From the NCBI GenBank assembly GCA_012974475.1, contig JAAXQD010000245.1:1-28659 (forward strand): a DNA stretch of 28,659 bases. Reading direction: 5' to 3'. A model generated the notes under the pieces. It was not told the origin of the DNA, searched no databases, and saw nothing but the letters and a program-made list of their open reading frames with translations. Of this stretch, positions 17,490 through 26,257 are shown piece by piece. Within the stretch, counting starts at the first letter, position 1, and each line of letters starts with the position of its first letter. Source of the stretch: Desulfobacterales bacterium (GTDB lineage: Bacteria; Desulfobacterota; Desulfobacteria; Desulfobacterales; UBA11574). A program made the position numbers and the translations under genes.

Positions 17490-17625
17490 AACGGCCGGGC
17501 TGTCCGGCAATACCTTGCGTCCCCTTTGACGCGATCTATATGACCGCCGGAATTCGGTGGATACCCGTTATGTCATTTTCGCATCGGCGCCTCGTTTTTG
17601 TATTGGGGGTTCGGCATCGGACGAT

Positions 17626-18066
17626 TTACCATTTATTGTAGGGCAAAAATTTTCCGTTCATGGTAATTACCACACGATCTCCTTTGGGATTTTTCTCTTT
17701 TTCCACATCTAGGGTAAAATCGATGGCACTCATGATTCCGTCGCCGAATTTTTCGTGAATAACCGTCTTCAAGGGCATGCCGTAAATCTGCATAATCTCA
17801 TAAAAGCGGTAGATCAAAGGATCCGTAGGAACCACAGGGCCCAATCCCTTTACAGGGCATTCGGTCAGCGACCGGACGACATAAGGGCCGAGTCCCAGTG
17901 CCGATACAATTTTTTCCGCTTCTTCCTGAGAAGCGCTGGCCTGTCGATAAAAAACAGCCGCAATCCAGACTTCGTCACGTCCCACAACATTTTCCAAATC
18001 AGCAAAACTCAATGATTTCTCTTTTTTGGCAGCCAAAAGTCTTTCGGTAATTTCAGACAGTTCCAT
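17626..18066 (-). CDS. cynS: Cyanate hydratase (cyanase)
   Basis: Cyanase converts cyanate and bicarbonate to carbamate (then ammonia) and carbon dioxide, giving detoxification and nitrogen supply. The 146-residue product has an N-terminal helix-turn-helix-like domain (about 1-75). The C-terminal catalytic domain contains YRFYEIMQIYGMPLKTVIHEKFGDGIMSAIDF. The three catalytic residues are R87, E90 and S113, each nine short of R96/E99/S122 in the E. coli enzyme, so spacing is kept exactly. The C-terminus GKFLPYNKW is typical. The start is ATG 18066 with a near-ideal AGGAGGT site. No CynT-type carbonic anhydrase or CynX permease is adjacent. The broken EamA transporter is the only neighbour on the same strand. 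Confidence 0.96.
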   Translation of the reverse strand: MELSEITERLLAAKKEKSLSFADLENVVGRDEVWIAAVFYRQASASQEEAEKIVSALGLGPYVVRSLTECPVKGLGPVVPTDPLIYRFYEIMQIYGMPLKTVIHEKFGDGIMSAIDFTLDVEKEKNPKGDRVVITMNGKFLPYNKW

Positions 18067-18162
18067 TCCTTACCTCCTGTTTTATGTGGGTCAATTCAGC
18101 ATAGTTCGATCCCTTCAAGACCGGCACCATGCATTATACTATATTTCCATTCAGAGGAAAGT

Positions 18163-18381
18163 TTTTTTCTAAAGAGTTGGGGTTTCACCCCATGGGGCGG
18201 TCGATATCCATATCCGGATAGTGTTCGTTGATGCATTCGGGGCAGATGCCGCGGCTGAACATAGGAATGATACCTCTTTTAACGACCCGGCGGGATACAC
18301 CAGGCACCCGGCCTGGGCATGACCTGACGGGATACCCCGGTGAGAGTCCATGGGGCTTGTAAAATGGTATTTTTTCTAAAG
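18163..18381. repeat. 12-base direct repeats flanking a gene remnant
   Basis: TTTTTTCTAAAG occurs at 18163-18174 and again at 18370-18381. The 195 bases between them hold the regulator-tail remnant. The repeats could be duplication ends or recombination sites. Twelve AT-rich bases is modest evidence. Confidence 0.4.
18185..18310 (-). pseudogene. Remnant of a sensor/response-regulator C-terminal tail
   Basis: Read on the - strand to the TGA at 18187-18185, this frame gives KRGIIPMFSRGICPECINEH and then YPDMDIDRPMG. The pattern FSxGICPEC...YPD is the conserved end of many PAS-domain and response-regulator proteins of Desulfobacterota. Upstream of about 18310 the frame becomes unlike any domain and has no start or ribosome site, so only the tail survives. 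It sits in the 320-base gap between cynS and the DUF302 gene. The rest of that gap holds only the flanking 12-base repeats and the cynS leader. Confidence 0.6.
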
Positions 18382-18386
18382 CATTG

Positions 18387-18773
18387 CTATAGACGCTCTA
18401 CGACTTTTTTCAGCTTGGCCTGGATTTGATCGGCAATCTTCCGTAAGTTCGGATTTTCAATGGCCCGCATGGACGCAATGGGGTCTATCGCGGAGACTTC
18501 TATCTGACCGGATTCGGTCTCTTGGACGATCACATTGCACGGCAGCATGGTTCCGATTCTGCGCTCTGCCTGAAGGGCTTTGTATGCAAAGGGAGGATTG
18601 CACGCCCCCAAGATTCTGTATTTCCTGAAATCCACATCCAGTTTTTTCTTCAAGGTCGTTTGGACATCGATATCCGTAAGAACACCAAAGCCCTCTTTCT
18701 TCAGTTCCTCGACAACCCTGTTTACCGCATCATCAAAAGACATATCCAATATTTTGTCGATGCTGTATTGCAT
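18387..18773 (-). CDS. DUF302 domain protein
   Basis: The 128-residue product is a full-length single DUF302 domain. It has the SFDDAVNRVVEELKKEGFGVLTDIDVQTTLKKKL opening, YRILGACNPPFAYKAL in the middle (with the one conserved cysteine), then MLPCNVIVQET and a helical end. DUF302 proteins are small cytoplasmic alpha/beta proteins of unknown role, often near redox or metal-stress genes. The start is ATG 18773, seven bases after GGGAG. The next gene upstream on the same strand is the SpoIIAA-like gene, 126 bases away. Confidence 0.88.
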   Translation of the reverse strand: MQYSIDKILDMSFDDAVNRVVEELKKEGFGVLTDIDVQTTLKKKLDVDFRKYRILGACNPPFAYKALQAERRIGTMLPCNVIVQETESGQIEVSAIDPIASMRAIENPNLRKIADQIQAKLKKVVERL

Positions 18774-18899
18774 AATTTTTCTCCCTTATTGATATCCCCG
18801 CCTAACGGTTAATTCACGGCCTTTTGCCACACCCTGAATACCGCTGAGCAAAGTAGATTGGAGTTGGACGCCGTGGCAGACGTTCAGCAAAATGCCGTG

Positions 18900-19265
18900 T
18901 CATGTATTTTTCAGGAATTCAATTGCTTCATTTTTATTATCGATGGAAAAGCTTTTCATTTCTATTTTTTTAAATATTTTTCCTTCAAGATCGATAATTT
19001 TGTGCATCCATTTTTTGTGCGTCACCACGGCTATCCTAGAAATATTCGATATGCCGACATCGAAAAAGAACTTGAATTTCTCAACGATTGCATCAATCTC
19101 AACACCGCCAATACTTTCAATTTCCTGATATATGAAAACCTCTCCGTAAGTCACGATTTTCTCTTTAATGGCAGAAAGTGCCAGCGTCATCTCATCCTCT
19201 GTGATCTTTCCTCCCAAACGATAGGCAACGGCCTTCTCAATTCCAATATCCATCATTTCTAACAT
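18900..19265 (-). CDS. SpoIIAA/STAS-like protein
   Basis: The 121-residue product resembles the SpoIIAA-like (STAS/SEC14-fold, PF11964 type) family. Matching parts are KAVAYRLGGKITEDEMTLAL at the N-terminus, VTYGEVFIYQEIESIGGV, and FFFDVGISNISRIAVVTHKKW with the following DLEGKIF. Members are small cytoplasmic proteins thought to bind lipids or partner proteins; the specific role here is unknown. The start is ATG 19265 (MLEMMDIG), preceded by CGGAGGTGG. An upstream in-frame codon at 19295 would add ten residues without a ribosome site. It lies 48 bases after the flavoprotein gene and may be cotranscribed with it. Confidence 0.75.
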   Translation of the reverse strand: MLEMMDIGIEKAVAYRLGGKITEDEMTLALSAIKEKIVTYGEVFIYQEIESIGGVEIDAIVEKFKFFFDVGISNISRIAVVTHKKWMHKIIDLEGKIFKKIEMKSFSIDNKNEAIEFLKNT

Positions 19266-19313
19266 TTTCCACCTCCGGATGAATGATTTAAACATATTAA
19301 TGGGGTTAATAAC

Positions 19314-20870
19314 TTAGTGGCGGCTTAAGGAAAAGCGACCTTTTTTTCGGTCATAGGCCAGACACGAATTTTTTTGCCAGTTGATGTTGTCTTCCTGGGG
19401 AAAATCTTTCCGATTAAAACTCCCGCGGCTTTCCTCTCTGGCAAGACTGGCCGTTAGTACCGCCTTTAGCAGGAAAGAAGCGCTCATCAAATCTTCTTTT
19501 AGTTTTCTTTCCGGAACAGCGTGCGGAACATTTGTTTCCAGTTGCCTGTCCAACAGCTCCACTTCCTTCATTCCCATCTTTATTCCTTCTTCAGTCCTGA
19601 CGACTCCCGCATATTTCCACGCCATTTCTTTTAATCGAAAAGAAAGATCTCTCAGCTGTTTATCCACCGGTGACGGATTGGGAGCCAACGCCTCCGATTC
19701 TTTTGGTTTTAATGGCGGTGCGTGTTGGAAGCGCGAATTCATAGCGGCGTTTTTTCCAGCAATGGTGCCCAACACCAGGCACTCGGTCAAAGCATTTCCA
19801 CCTCTTCTGTTCGCACCGTGAAGCCCCCATACAACTTCTCCACAGGCGAAAAGACCCGGCAGCGAGGTTTGCCCGGATTCATCGGTGCGTATACCGCCCA
19901 TAAAAAAATGGGCGCCGGGTGAAATGGCCACGGGCTGGGTTCGAAAATCGAACTTTATCTTTGTCAAGATGCTTAAGGGATATGTTTCCCACGCGGATGC
20001 GGGAACTTTCCGGTAGTCCATGTAGATTGGACCCGCAGATCCTTCCCCAAAGAGTACGGCGGATAACACATCCCTTTTTTTCATGATGGCTTCATTCACA
20101 TCACGCATGCCATGTTTTCTGCCGATGTCCTCGCCCGAGGCGTTGATTATCTTTACTTCTTCCGGATAGGGTGGATAGAGCAGCATCGAGGGTAAACGCG
20201 GTTCGGCCATCACGAGGGGGTAAAACTGAACAAACTCCATGTCCCACAGTTCAAGCCCTGCTTTTGCCGCCAAGTAGTATCCTTGCCCCATCATTCTCTT
20301 CTGATTGTCATTCCTGAGATAAATCGCGCCGCCCCCGCCGGTGGCTATGACCACCGATGGCGCGTGAATTGACATGTTTCTTCCTGATTTATCGAAGCCG
20401 CTTACACCGCACAGTCGATTATCTTGTCTCAGGATCTTTGTTACATAGAAACTATTCAAGATATTGACCCGGTCTATTTTTTTTACCTGTTCTGCCAGTT
20501 TTTTCATCAAGGTAACACCGGGGATGACATCGGCACGTGAAGACTTCAAAAAATAATGGTCGGAAGATTCAATCAGGTTGAGCCCTAAAGAACGGAGAAA
20601 GTTTATAGCACCCGGAGCTTCTTGGGCGACGAGTTTTACACGGGGTTCATTATTAATCATTTTGCCGACCTGCAGCGTATCTTTTATATACACGTCGGGG
20701 CTATAGGTGGAAGTGGGAGCTGCAAAAACTCCTCCGGCCAAGATCGAATTGGTTCCGACGCCAATGGATCCCCTGTCAATCAATAATACTTCGGCACCTT
20801 CTGCCTGGGCAGAAAATGCGGCCATGATTCCCGCAAGACCTCCGCCGACTATAATAACATCCCTTTGCAT
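19314..20870 (-). CDS. FAD-binding fumarate reductase/succinate dehydrogenase-type flavoprotein
   Basis: The 518-residue product is a soluble flavoprotein of the FrdA/SdhA/NadB superfamily. The N-terminal dinucleotide fold is DVIIVGGGLAGIMAAF (GxGxxG at 9-14), with the acidic end of strand 2 in VLLIDRG. SVVIATGGGGAIY is the second FAD motif. HFFMGGIRTDESGQTSLPGLFACGE and GLHGANRRGGNALTE carry the histidine and arginine used by this family at the substrate. A helical C-terminal capping part follows (DLSFRLKEMAWKYAGVVR). No iron-sulfur or membrane subunit gene is adjacent, so the electron partner is unknown. The start is ATG 20870 with AGAGGG eight bases upstream; the 37 open codons before it are not family-like. 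Gene context does not identify the substrate. Confidence 0.85.
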   Translation of the reverse strand: MQRDVIIVGGGLAGIMAAFSAQAEGAEVLLIDRGSIGVGTNSILAGGVFAAPTSTYSPDVYIKDTLQVGKMINNEPRVKLVAQEAPGAINFLRSLGLNLIESSDHYFLKSSRADVIPGVTLMKKLAEQVKKIDRVNILNSFYVTKILRQDNRLCGVSGFDKSGRNMSIHAPSVVIATGGGGAIYLRNDNQKRMMGQGYYLAAKAGLELWDMEFVQFYPLVMAEPRLPSMLLYPPYPEEVKIINASGEDIGRKHGMRDVNEAIMKKRDVLSAVLFGEGSAGPIYMDYRKVPASAWETYPLSILTKIKFDFRTQPVAISPGAHFFMGGIRTDESGQTSLPGLFACGEVVWGLHGANRRGGNALTECLVLGTIAGKNAAMNSRFQHAPPLKPKESEALAPNPSPVDKQLRDLSFRLKEMAWKYAGVVRTEEGIKMGMKEVELLDRQLETNVPHAVPERKLKEDLMSASFLLKAVLTASLAREESRGSFNRKDFPQEDNINWQKNSCLAYDRKKGRFSLSRH

Positions 20871-21017
20871 TATTGGGCCCTCTGTTTGGAATCGCCTGAA
20901 GCGAGCTTTGGATTTATCAAAAAAGGTTTCGAAGCCCGGGAAAAGTGGTTTGGGCAACAGCCCCTTTGACACCGTCCCCAAATACCCTGCAAGTCACAAT
21001 TGGTTTATTTCGGCCCT

Positions 21018-21965
21018 TCACCCCGAGGCAAGCTGCGTTGCGAGATAACGGATATGTCGGTCGTCAGTTCCGCAACAGCCCCCCAGAATCTTCATGCCGA
21101 GCTCCCCGTGCAGGCCGGCCACGGATTGGCCGAAAGTTTCAGGCGCTTCCTCCACCAGATCGACCCTGTGGTCCAATTCTTCAGGATTGAGCGCCGCCGT
21201 ATTGGCCAGTAGTCCGACGACTCGCTCCCTCACACGTGAAGATGAATTGTCTTCATGCAGAAGGGCGGCTCTGAATATAGAGGCGTGGGTACAATTGACC
21301 AGATAGGCCAGCGGTCTTGGGCTGACTGCGGCATCGATGGCATCGATGGCCTCCTTCAGGGGCGTACCGTTAAGAAGTGTGCCTTCAGGGCGAACAACAA
21401 AACTGACGATATACGGCTTGCCGGTGGCACCCAGGGCCGATGCCAGTCCAATGGCCTCGCTGAGGGCCGGCAAAGTGGCGGCAAGGAGGAAATCGACGCC
21501 GGCTTCCGCCAACATCATGGCCTGCCATGTGTGGAACTCATGGGCATCGGCGGCCGCAAGTGCTTCAGCCGGATTATAGGCATCCCCACGGCAGCTCAGC
21601 AAGCCGCAGACAACGACCTTCTGTGCATACGCACCGTAGCTGTTCCGCAATGCATCAAGAAACCGGAAATTGTCGCCGTTCACGTCCTTCCCCCCACAAC
21701 CTGCATTTGCGATCCGTTCCCGACTGGCCCGCCAGGTAGGGGTGGAAAGGAGGAGGGGTAAATCATATTGAAAGCCGATGTCCAGATACTCCCTATAGAT
21801 AGACTCCAGGGCAGCACGTTTCGATGCGTCATAAATAAATGCTGAGTTGACGATGTTAGGATCGAGTTCCAAATCGCTGTTTCGGCGCAGGCGCTCGATG
21901 ACAGCCCCCTCGCCAAGGATATATGGATTTCCCTCAAGAAATTCCGGGAAATGGATAGGGTTCAT
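21018..21965 (-). CDS. Homocysteine S-methyltransferase family protein
   Basis: This enzyme family transfers a methyl group from a donor such as S-methylmethionine or a methyl-corrinoid to homocysteine, using zinc held by three cysteines. The 315-residue product shows ILGEGAVIERLRR at the start and an alpha/beta barrel, with VNCTH (C225) and ILGGCCGTDDRHI (C297, C298), the zinc ligands at the expected places. An acidic motif between (SFVVRPEGTLLNGTPL) is usual. The start is ATG 21965, preceded by GAGGAAAG; an upstream 32 codons are open but proline-rich and overlap the arfB stop. No cobalamin-binding domain is fused. The methyl donor cannot be told from sequence. Confidence 0.85.
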   Translation of the reverse strand: MNPIHFPEFLEGNPYILGEGAVIERLRRNSDLELDPNIVNSAFIYDASKRAALESIYREYLDIGFQYDLPLLLSTPTWRASRERIANAGCGGKDVNGDNFRFLDALRNSYGAYAQKVVVCGLLSCRGDAYNPAEALAAADAHEFHTWQAMMLAEAGVDFLLAATLPALSEAIGLASALGATGKPYIVSFVVRPEGTLLNGTPLKEAIDAIDAAVSPRPLAYLVNCTHASIFRAALLHEDNSSSRVRERVVGLLANTAALNPEELDHRVDLVEEAPETFGQSVAGLHGELGMKILGGCCGTDDRHIRYLATQLASG

Positions 21966-22057
21966 TTTACTTTCCTCGCTTCCAAGATGCCGAACCTTTG
22001 GGCTGGCAGGCCGACCACTCAACCCATTGGGGTCGGGCCGGTCAATACTATTGATCT

Positions 22058-22471
22058 TCAATCGGCAATCTTTCCTCTCAAAACTTTAAGTTGCCCTCTT
22101 TTGCTTTTACGGTCAAGGCGTTTTTTTTGAGAGCCGCGGGTCGGTTGGGTTGGTCGGCGTTTTTTAGGAGACACCGCCACGCTTTTAATGAGTTCCTGCA
22201 GCCGTCTTAATGCCTCCTCCCTGTTCTTTTCCTGGCTTCGGTGCTCCTGGGCCTTGATAACGATGACACCCTCCTTGGTAATACGATGGTCAGCCAGCTT
22301 CAAAAGTCGCTTTTTATAATAGTCAGGTATGGATGAAGCGTTAATGTCGAACCGCAAGTGTATGGCCGTGGAGACCTTATTGACGTTCTGACCGCCGGCC
22401 CCTTGGGCGCGAATCGTGCTAATCCTGATATCACCGGCAGGGATAGTGACTTGATTCGATATTTTTAACAT
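22058..22471 (-). CDS. arfB: Alternative ribosome-rescue factor ArfB
   Basis: ArfB (YaeJ) enters stalled ribosomes that lack a stop codon and hydrolyses the peptidyl-tRNA. The 137-residue product has the GGQ loop at 26-28 in STIRAQGAGGQNVNKVSTAI, the class I release-factor catalytic signature. It lacks codon-reading domains. LADHRITKEGVIVIKAQEHRSQEKNREEALRRL follows, then a strongly basic tail (KKRRPTQPTRGSQKKRLDRKSK) that sits in the mRNA channel. Length and layout match ArfB rather than prfB. The start is ATG 22471 with no visible ribosome site. It is probably transcribed alone or with the homocysteine methyltransferase gene, 92 bases downstream. Confidence 0.92.
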   Translation of the reverse strand: MLKISNQVTIPAGDIRISTIRAQGAGGQNVNKVSTAIHLRFDINASSIPDYYKKRLLKLADHRITKEGVIVIKAQEHRSQEKNREEALRRLQELIKSVAVSPKKRRPTQPTRGSQKKRLDRKSKRGQLKVLRGKIAD

Positions 22472-22582
22472 ATGTATTGAATTTATTTACGATCAATTAG
22501 GGTATTATTATAGGAGCGACCCGCTTATCCCACTTATAGTCATTAAACTCATTTTGCCATGTTATTTATGCAACAATTGGGT

Positions 22583-23332
22583 TTACTGCATCAGTGACAG
22601 CAGAATCCACAAAACTTCGGCGGCCAACATGATCATCAAGAGCCGGAATATCCAAACCCACGCCCCTTCGGTAACCGCAAATTTTGCCGCGATCCACGAA
22701 CCCATCATACTGCCCCCTGCGAGCGTAATTCCAAGCTTCCAGTCTATCTCGTGTTCAAATCCCATGGTAATAACGGAAATCAAACTGGTCACCAGGGTGA
22801 GAACCCCCTTCAGCGCATTTGCTTTCACGGTTTCGATACCGACCAGGACCACGATCGCCCAAAGGGCCATTCCCCCGGAATCGACGGCAAGGAATCCGGC
22901 CCAGATGCCGATGAGAAAGAACACACTCAGCTTGCTGATTCTTAAATCAGGGTGCGCCCGTTGTTTTTCCTCGAGAAATCGTTTCCGTCCAAATCCAACC
23001 AGCACCAGGGTCAGGAGCACTGCGGCGAAGATCACCCAACGCATTGAACTTTCGGGGATTTGATGCTCGATCAGGGCGCCGGTGAAAGCCCCGAGACCCA
23101 TGGGTACCGACAATCTCCATGTATGCGCCCAGTCGATCTTGCCGGCACGCTGGAAAACGGCGACCCGGGTGATTCCGGACACCAAAAGTCCTATTCGATT
23201 GCTGCCGTTGGCCATATGTCCCGGAATTCCGAGGCCCATCAAAATGGGCAGCGTCAGGGCAGTACCGCCGGAAGCCAATGTATTGATTGCCCCGGAGACG
23301 AATCCAAGCGAGAAGATAATAAATAGATACAT
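22583..23332 (-). CDS. TauE/SafE family membrane exporter
   Basis: This 249-residue protein has about eight predicted membrane segments and belongs to the TauE/SafE (sulfite/organosulfur anion exporter) family. The opening GFVSGAINTLASGGTALTLPILMGLG is the first conserved repeat. A second copy (IGIWAGFLAVDSGGMALWAIVVLVG) lies in the C-terminal half. This two-repeat form fits the family. The substrate could be sulfite, sulfoacetate or another anion and is not predictable. The start is ATG 23332 with a poor ribosome site. A sulfur-oxyanion exporter would suit a sulfate-reducing lineage, but that is inference. Confidence 0.82.
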   Translation of the reverse strand: MYLFIIFSLGFVSGAINTLASGGTALTLPILMGLGIPGHMANGSNRIGLLVSGITRVAVFQRAGKIDWAHTWRLSVPMGLGAFTGALIEHQIPESSMRWVIFAAVLLTLVLVGFGRKRFLEEKQRAHPDLRISKLSVFFLIGIWAGFLAVDSGGMALWAIVVLVGIETVKANALKGVLTLVTSLISVITMGFEHEIDWKLGITLAGGSMMGSWIAAKFAVTEGAWVWIFRLLMIMLAAEVLWILLSLMQ

Positions 23333-23514
23333 TTTGAGCTCAGAACAGGTTCAGCGAACGGCCGAGAATGCGCTGTATATTTTTTTCTTATCCTGCCAGT
23401 CGTGCTTCTTTTTGCCGGTCAGCAAACTATACCGCAATACGGGTAATTATTCAATTTCTTTAAATCCGCCACGAGCTCTGCCCTTAGAGGATGGAGCCAC
23501 TTTATTCTTTGCCG

Positions 23515-24933
23515 TCAATAGGCGTTGACGCATTCAATATATTCCTTTTTGTCCATTTTGCCGATGCCGCACCAGTAAGCCGGCCAGTTGACGTCGTCAA
23601 TGATATCGGCAGCGTCGTGCCCTGAGTAGTAGAACCGCGCATAAGCCCGTTGGTGAGGAGAGTCCATTACCATTGTTGGGAAAAGGTCGACCAGGGATGC
23701 TTCCAGGGGCATTTCCGTGGAATAGGCTTCCGAGAAGACGTAATACGTGCTGAAATCGGATGAGGCAAGGTCCAGGTCGTAGTTGACGGAGCGATAATCG
23801 AGAGGTTCCCAGTTTTCTCCCCGCAGGATGATCACCTTGAAGGCCGGGTTGTTGCCGTACTGGGGACTCACGCCAGGGGTGACGATGAGCGCTTTGTACG
23901 CTTCGCCGTCACGGTCAAGCACCAGTCTGTATTCGTCCATATGGGTATGACCGGCGAAAATGGGGCCAATGACATCCGCGTAGCGCTTGCATATTTCGAG
24001 AAATCGGTCCTGGTACGCTTCTTTCCAGAAATCGACCGCATCGGATATCTGCCCGTTCGGATCCATATAGGTGTGGACCGTGCCGAAAATGTCGGCCCCG
24101 GGCGGAATATGCATGACGATCCAGACTTTCTTTTTTGCCGCATCGGCCTCGCCCAGCACCTGTTCCAGCCAGGCGAGTTGCGCCATGGCGATGTTATTCG
24201 CCGTACCCGTGCCGTCATCGGGCCGGTTTCGCGAAAAGAATATGGTGCTCAGGCAGACGAACCGGACCTTGGCGCCCGGGGGCTCTGCAACGAAGTATCC
24301 GCCTGCGGGATACGTGTTGAAGTAGTTTTTGCGATCTGCCCCGCCAAGAAGAAAGGTATTATAGAATGTATCGGCCGTATCGGCCAGAAACGCGCCGCCC
24401 GGAACCAGTTGATAGTCACCGGCATAGGCATCATTGTTGCCCAGGGTGAATATTACCGGAATATCGCCGAACCGTTCACGAACCTGCGTGGCGAAGAACA
24501 CCACGGTCTTGTAGATGAACGCGTGCAATGCTTCAGGGTCCTCTTTTCCGAAAAGTGCAAAAAATGTTTCAGGAAACTTGTGGGCAAGGATATCGCCCGA
24601 AAAAATAAGGACATGGCCGGCGGCCTGGCCGGCTGCGTCCAGAACCCGTTTTAAAAGAGGGTAATTGGTTTCATGGCCCCATGATGAAAGGTCGGTCATA
24701 CTGGAACTCTGGAAAATGGCGGCCCATTGTTCCACCGGAGAATTAACCAGGTCATTGAAAATACCGGTATCGTAAAAGGGTGTAAAATGAACATCAGAGA
24801 TGATCACAATCGGCAGGTTCGCCTGTGGAGAAGGGCCGGAAGAATCACTGCCGCAGCCGGCTGTCAGAACAAAAAGCAGAACCACCACCATTAAAAAGAC
24901 ATGGCGGCGGCAGTTCTTAAAAATATGAATCAT
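23515..24933 (-). CDS. Metallophosphoesterase lipoprotein, acid-sphingomyelinase-like
   Basis: The 472-residue product is a lipoprotein: VVVLLFVLTAGCGSD gives the lipobox cysteine C27. A calcineurin-like phosphoesterase domain follows, with metal ligands in DVHF (D47, H49), FSGDILAHK (D114), TLGNNDAY (N167), MHIPPG and GHTHMDEY. The C-terminal part (about 360-472, YRSVNYDLDLASSDFSTYYV) resembles the ASM-like phosphodiesterase extension. It is expected to act outside the inner membrane on a phosphodiester or polyphosphate; the substrate is unknown. The start is ATG 24933 behind GAGG. The neighbouring genes are 180 and 117 bases away, so it is likely expressed alone. Confidence 0.85.
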   Translation of the reverse strand: MIHIFKNCRRHVFLMVVVLLFVLTAGCGSDSSGPSPQANLPIVIISDVHFTPFYDTGIFNDLVNSPVEQWAAIFQSSSMTDLSSWGHETNYPLLKRVLDAAGQAAGHVLIFSGDILAHKFPETFFALFGKEDPEALHAFIYKTVVFFATQVRERFGDIPVIFTLGNNDAYAGDYQLVPGGAFLADTADTFYNTFLLGGADRKNYFNTYPAGGYFVAEPPGAKVRFVCLSTIFFSRNRPDDGTGTANNIAMAQLAWLEQVLGEADAAKKKVWIVMHIPPGADIFGTVHTYMDPNGQISDAVDFWKEAYQDRFLEICKRYADVIGPIFAGHTHMDEYRLVLDRDGEAYKALIVTPGVSPQYGNNPAFKVIILRGENWEPLDYRSVNYDLDLASSDFSTYYVFSEAYSTEMPLEASLVDLFPTMVMDSPHQRAYARFYYSGHDAADIIDDVNWPAYWCGIGKMDKKEYIECVNAY

Positions 24934-25050
24934 TTTTGCCTCAATTTAGAAAAAACAGTAAAATTTCAATTGCCGGTGGCTTTAAGTTGCTATTCAGCCC
25001 TCCTTGCCCACAGTTTTTTCAATTTCCAGGGGCAGCCCCCCTCATTGTTC

Positions 25051-26232
25051 TCAGTAAATCTCGTATTTAACCAGCCTGCTGTCAAGCCCCCCGGCCTTAA
25101 TCGGTTTTTTCCATGATGTTTTCAGCCCGATTTTTTTGATATACTTCCGCTCTCCGAAATAAACAAAAGCGGCCGAACCTTTGCATTTTTGTTTCAGAAA
25201 ATCCCCGAGATTTTCATAAAACATGTCAAGGTTCTCGTCTCCCCCCATCCGAATGCCATACGGCGGATTGGTTACAATTACATGCGCTTCAAGGGGGGGC
25301 AGCTTTCTGAAGTCCGCCCTTTCAACGCTTACCGCATTTCCGTAATGGAGCCCCATCAGGTTTGTCCGCGCCGCGCTGACAGCCTCCGCGGACACATCAC
25401 TGCCCGCAATCAGCCCTTTCGGCAGTTCCCGGATGTGTCCGTCGGCCTCTTTTTTTACCTGCTTCCAGACAGCGCCGTCAAAGTCGGGCAGACATTCAAA
25501 ACCGAATCGATTCCTGAAAACACCCGCAGGAATATGGCTATACCGCATGAGCGCTTCACACAAAAGGGTTCCCGAACCGCACAAAGGATCATATAAAGGA
25601 ACGGAACCGTCCCATTCGCTGAATCGGATAATCGCGGCAGCGACGGTTTCCTGCATCGGCGCCGAAACGGTCTCCTCTCTGTATCCTCTCCGGTGAAGCG
25701 CCCCGCCGGACGTGTCGAGGCTTATGACGGCCGTGTCTTTTCTGATATGAAGGTTCAGCAGGACATCCGGATTCCTTACCGACACATCCGGACGCCGACC
25801 GGTTTTTTCTCTGAAATGGTCGGCAATTGCATCTTTGAGGCGGAGGGCCGCGTATTTTGAATGGGAAATCGCGCTGTCGGAAACATTCCCCGATACGGCA
25901 AAGGTATTGCCTGTCGCAAAAAAATCTTCCCACGCGATCTGTTTGGCCTTCCGATACAGCGTATCGGTATCATGACAAGCGAATGATATTAACGGCGCAA
26001 GGCACCGTGAAAGAAGCCGGGTCAGATAATTAACTCGATACAGGGTTGATTTGTCCGCCCTGAAATGAATTCCGCTGAATTCCGGCCTGACATCTTCGGC
26101 GCCGAGCTCAGCGAGTTCCTCCGCGCCGGCTTCTTTTAAGCTGTCGGCTATCTGGGCAAAATAACGGCCATCCTTCTGATACTCATATACCGCCGCTTTC
26201 CGCTTTTTTCTTCTAATAACCATAGGGGACAT
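25051..26232 (-). CDS. THUMP-domain 23S rRNA/tRNA N2-guanine methyltransferase-like protein
   Basis: This class I RNA methyltransferase of the RlmL/Trm14 type is 393 residues long. An N-terminal ferredoxin-like/THUMP part (about 15-165) includes EELAELGAEDVRPEFSGIHFRAD and PDVSVRNPDVLLNLHIRKDTAVISLDTSG. It then reads GALHRRGYREETVSAPMQE, a feature of this family. The SAM site is YDPLCGSGTLLCEA and the catalytic motif is VIVTNPPYGIRMGG. It lacks the second methyltransferase (RlmK) half of E. coli RlmKL, as in many non-enteric bacteria. Start: ATG 26232 or 26223; neither has a visible ribosome site. It begins 25 bases after the MerB-like selenoprotein candidate and may be cotranscribed with it. 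Confidence 0.88.
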   Translation of the reverse strand: MSPMVIRRKKRKAAVYEYQKDGRYFAQIADSLKEAGAEELAELGAEDVRPEFSGIHFRADKSTLYRVNYLTRLLSRCLAPLISFACHDTDTLYRKAKQIAWEDFFATGNTFAVSGNVSDSAISHSKYAALRLKDAIADHFREKTGRRPDVSVRNPDVLLNLHIRKDTAVISLDTSGGALHRRGYREETVSAPMQETVAAAIIRFSEWDGSVPLYDPLCGSGTLLCEALMRYSHIPAGVFRNRFGFECLPDFDGAVWKQVKKEADGHIRELPKGLIAGSDVSAEAVSAARTNLMGLHYGNAVSVERADFRKLPPLEAHVIVTNPPYGIRMGGDENLDMFYENLGDFLKQKCKGSAAFVYFGERKYIKKIGLKTSWKKPIKAGGLDSRLVKYEIY

Positions 26233-26257
26233 CGGGAAAAATATAAGTTTCTATTTC

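Noticed and set aside
20871..20981. N-terminal extension of the flavoprotein
   Set aside because: The 37 residues precede the FAD fold, have no family match, and AGAGGG supports the start at 20870.
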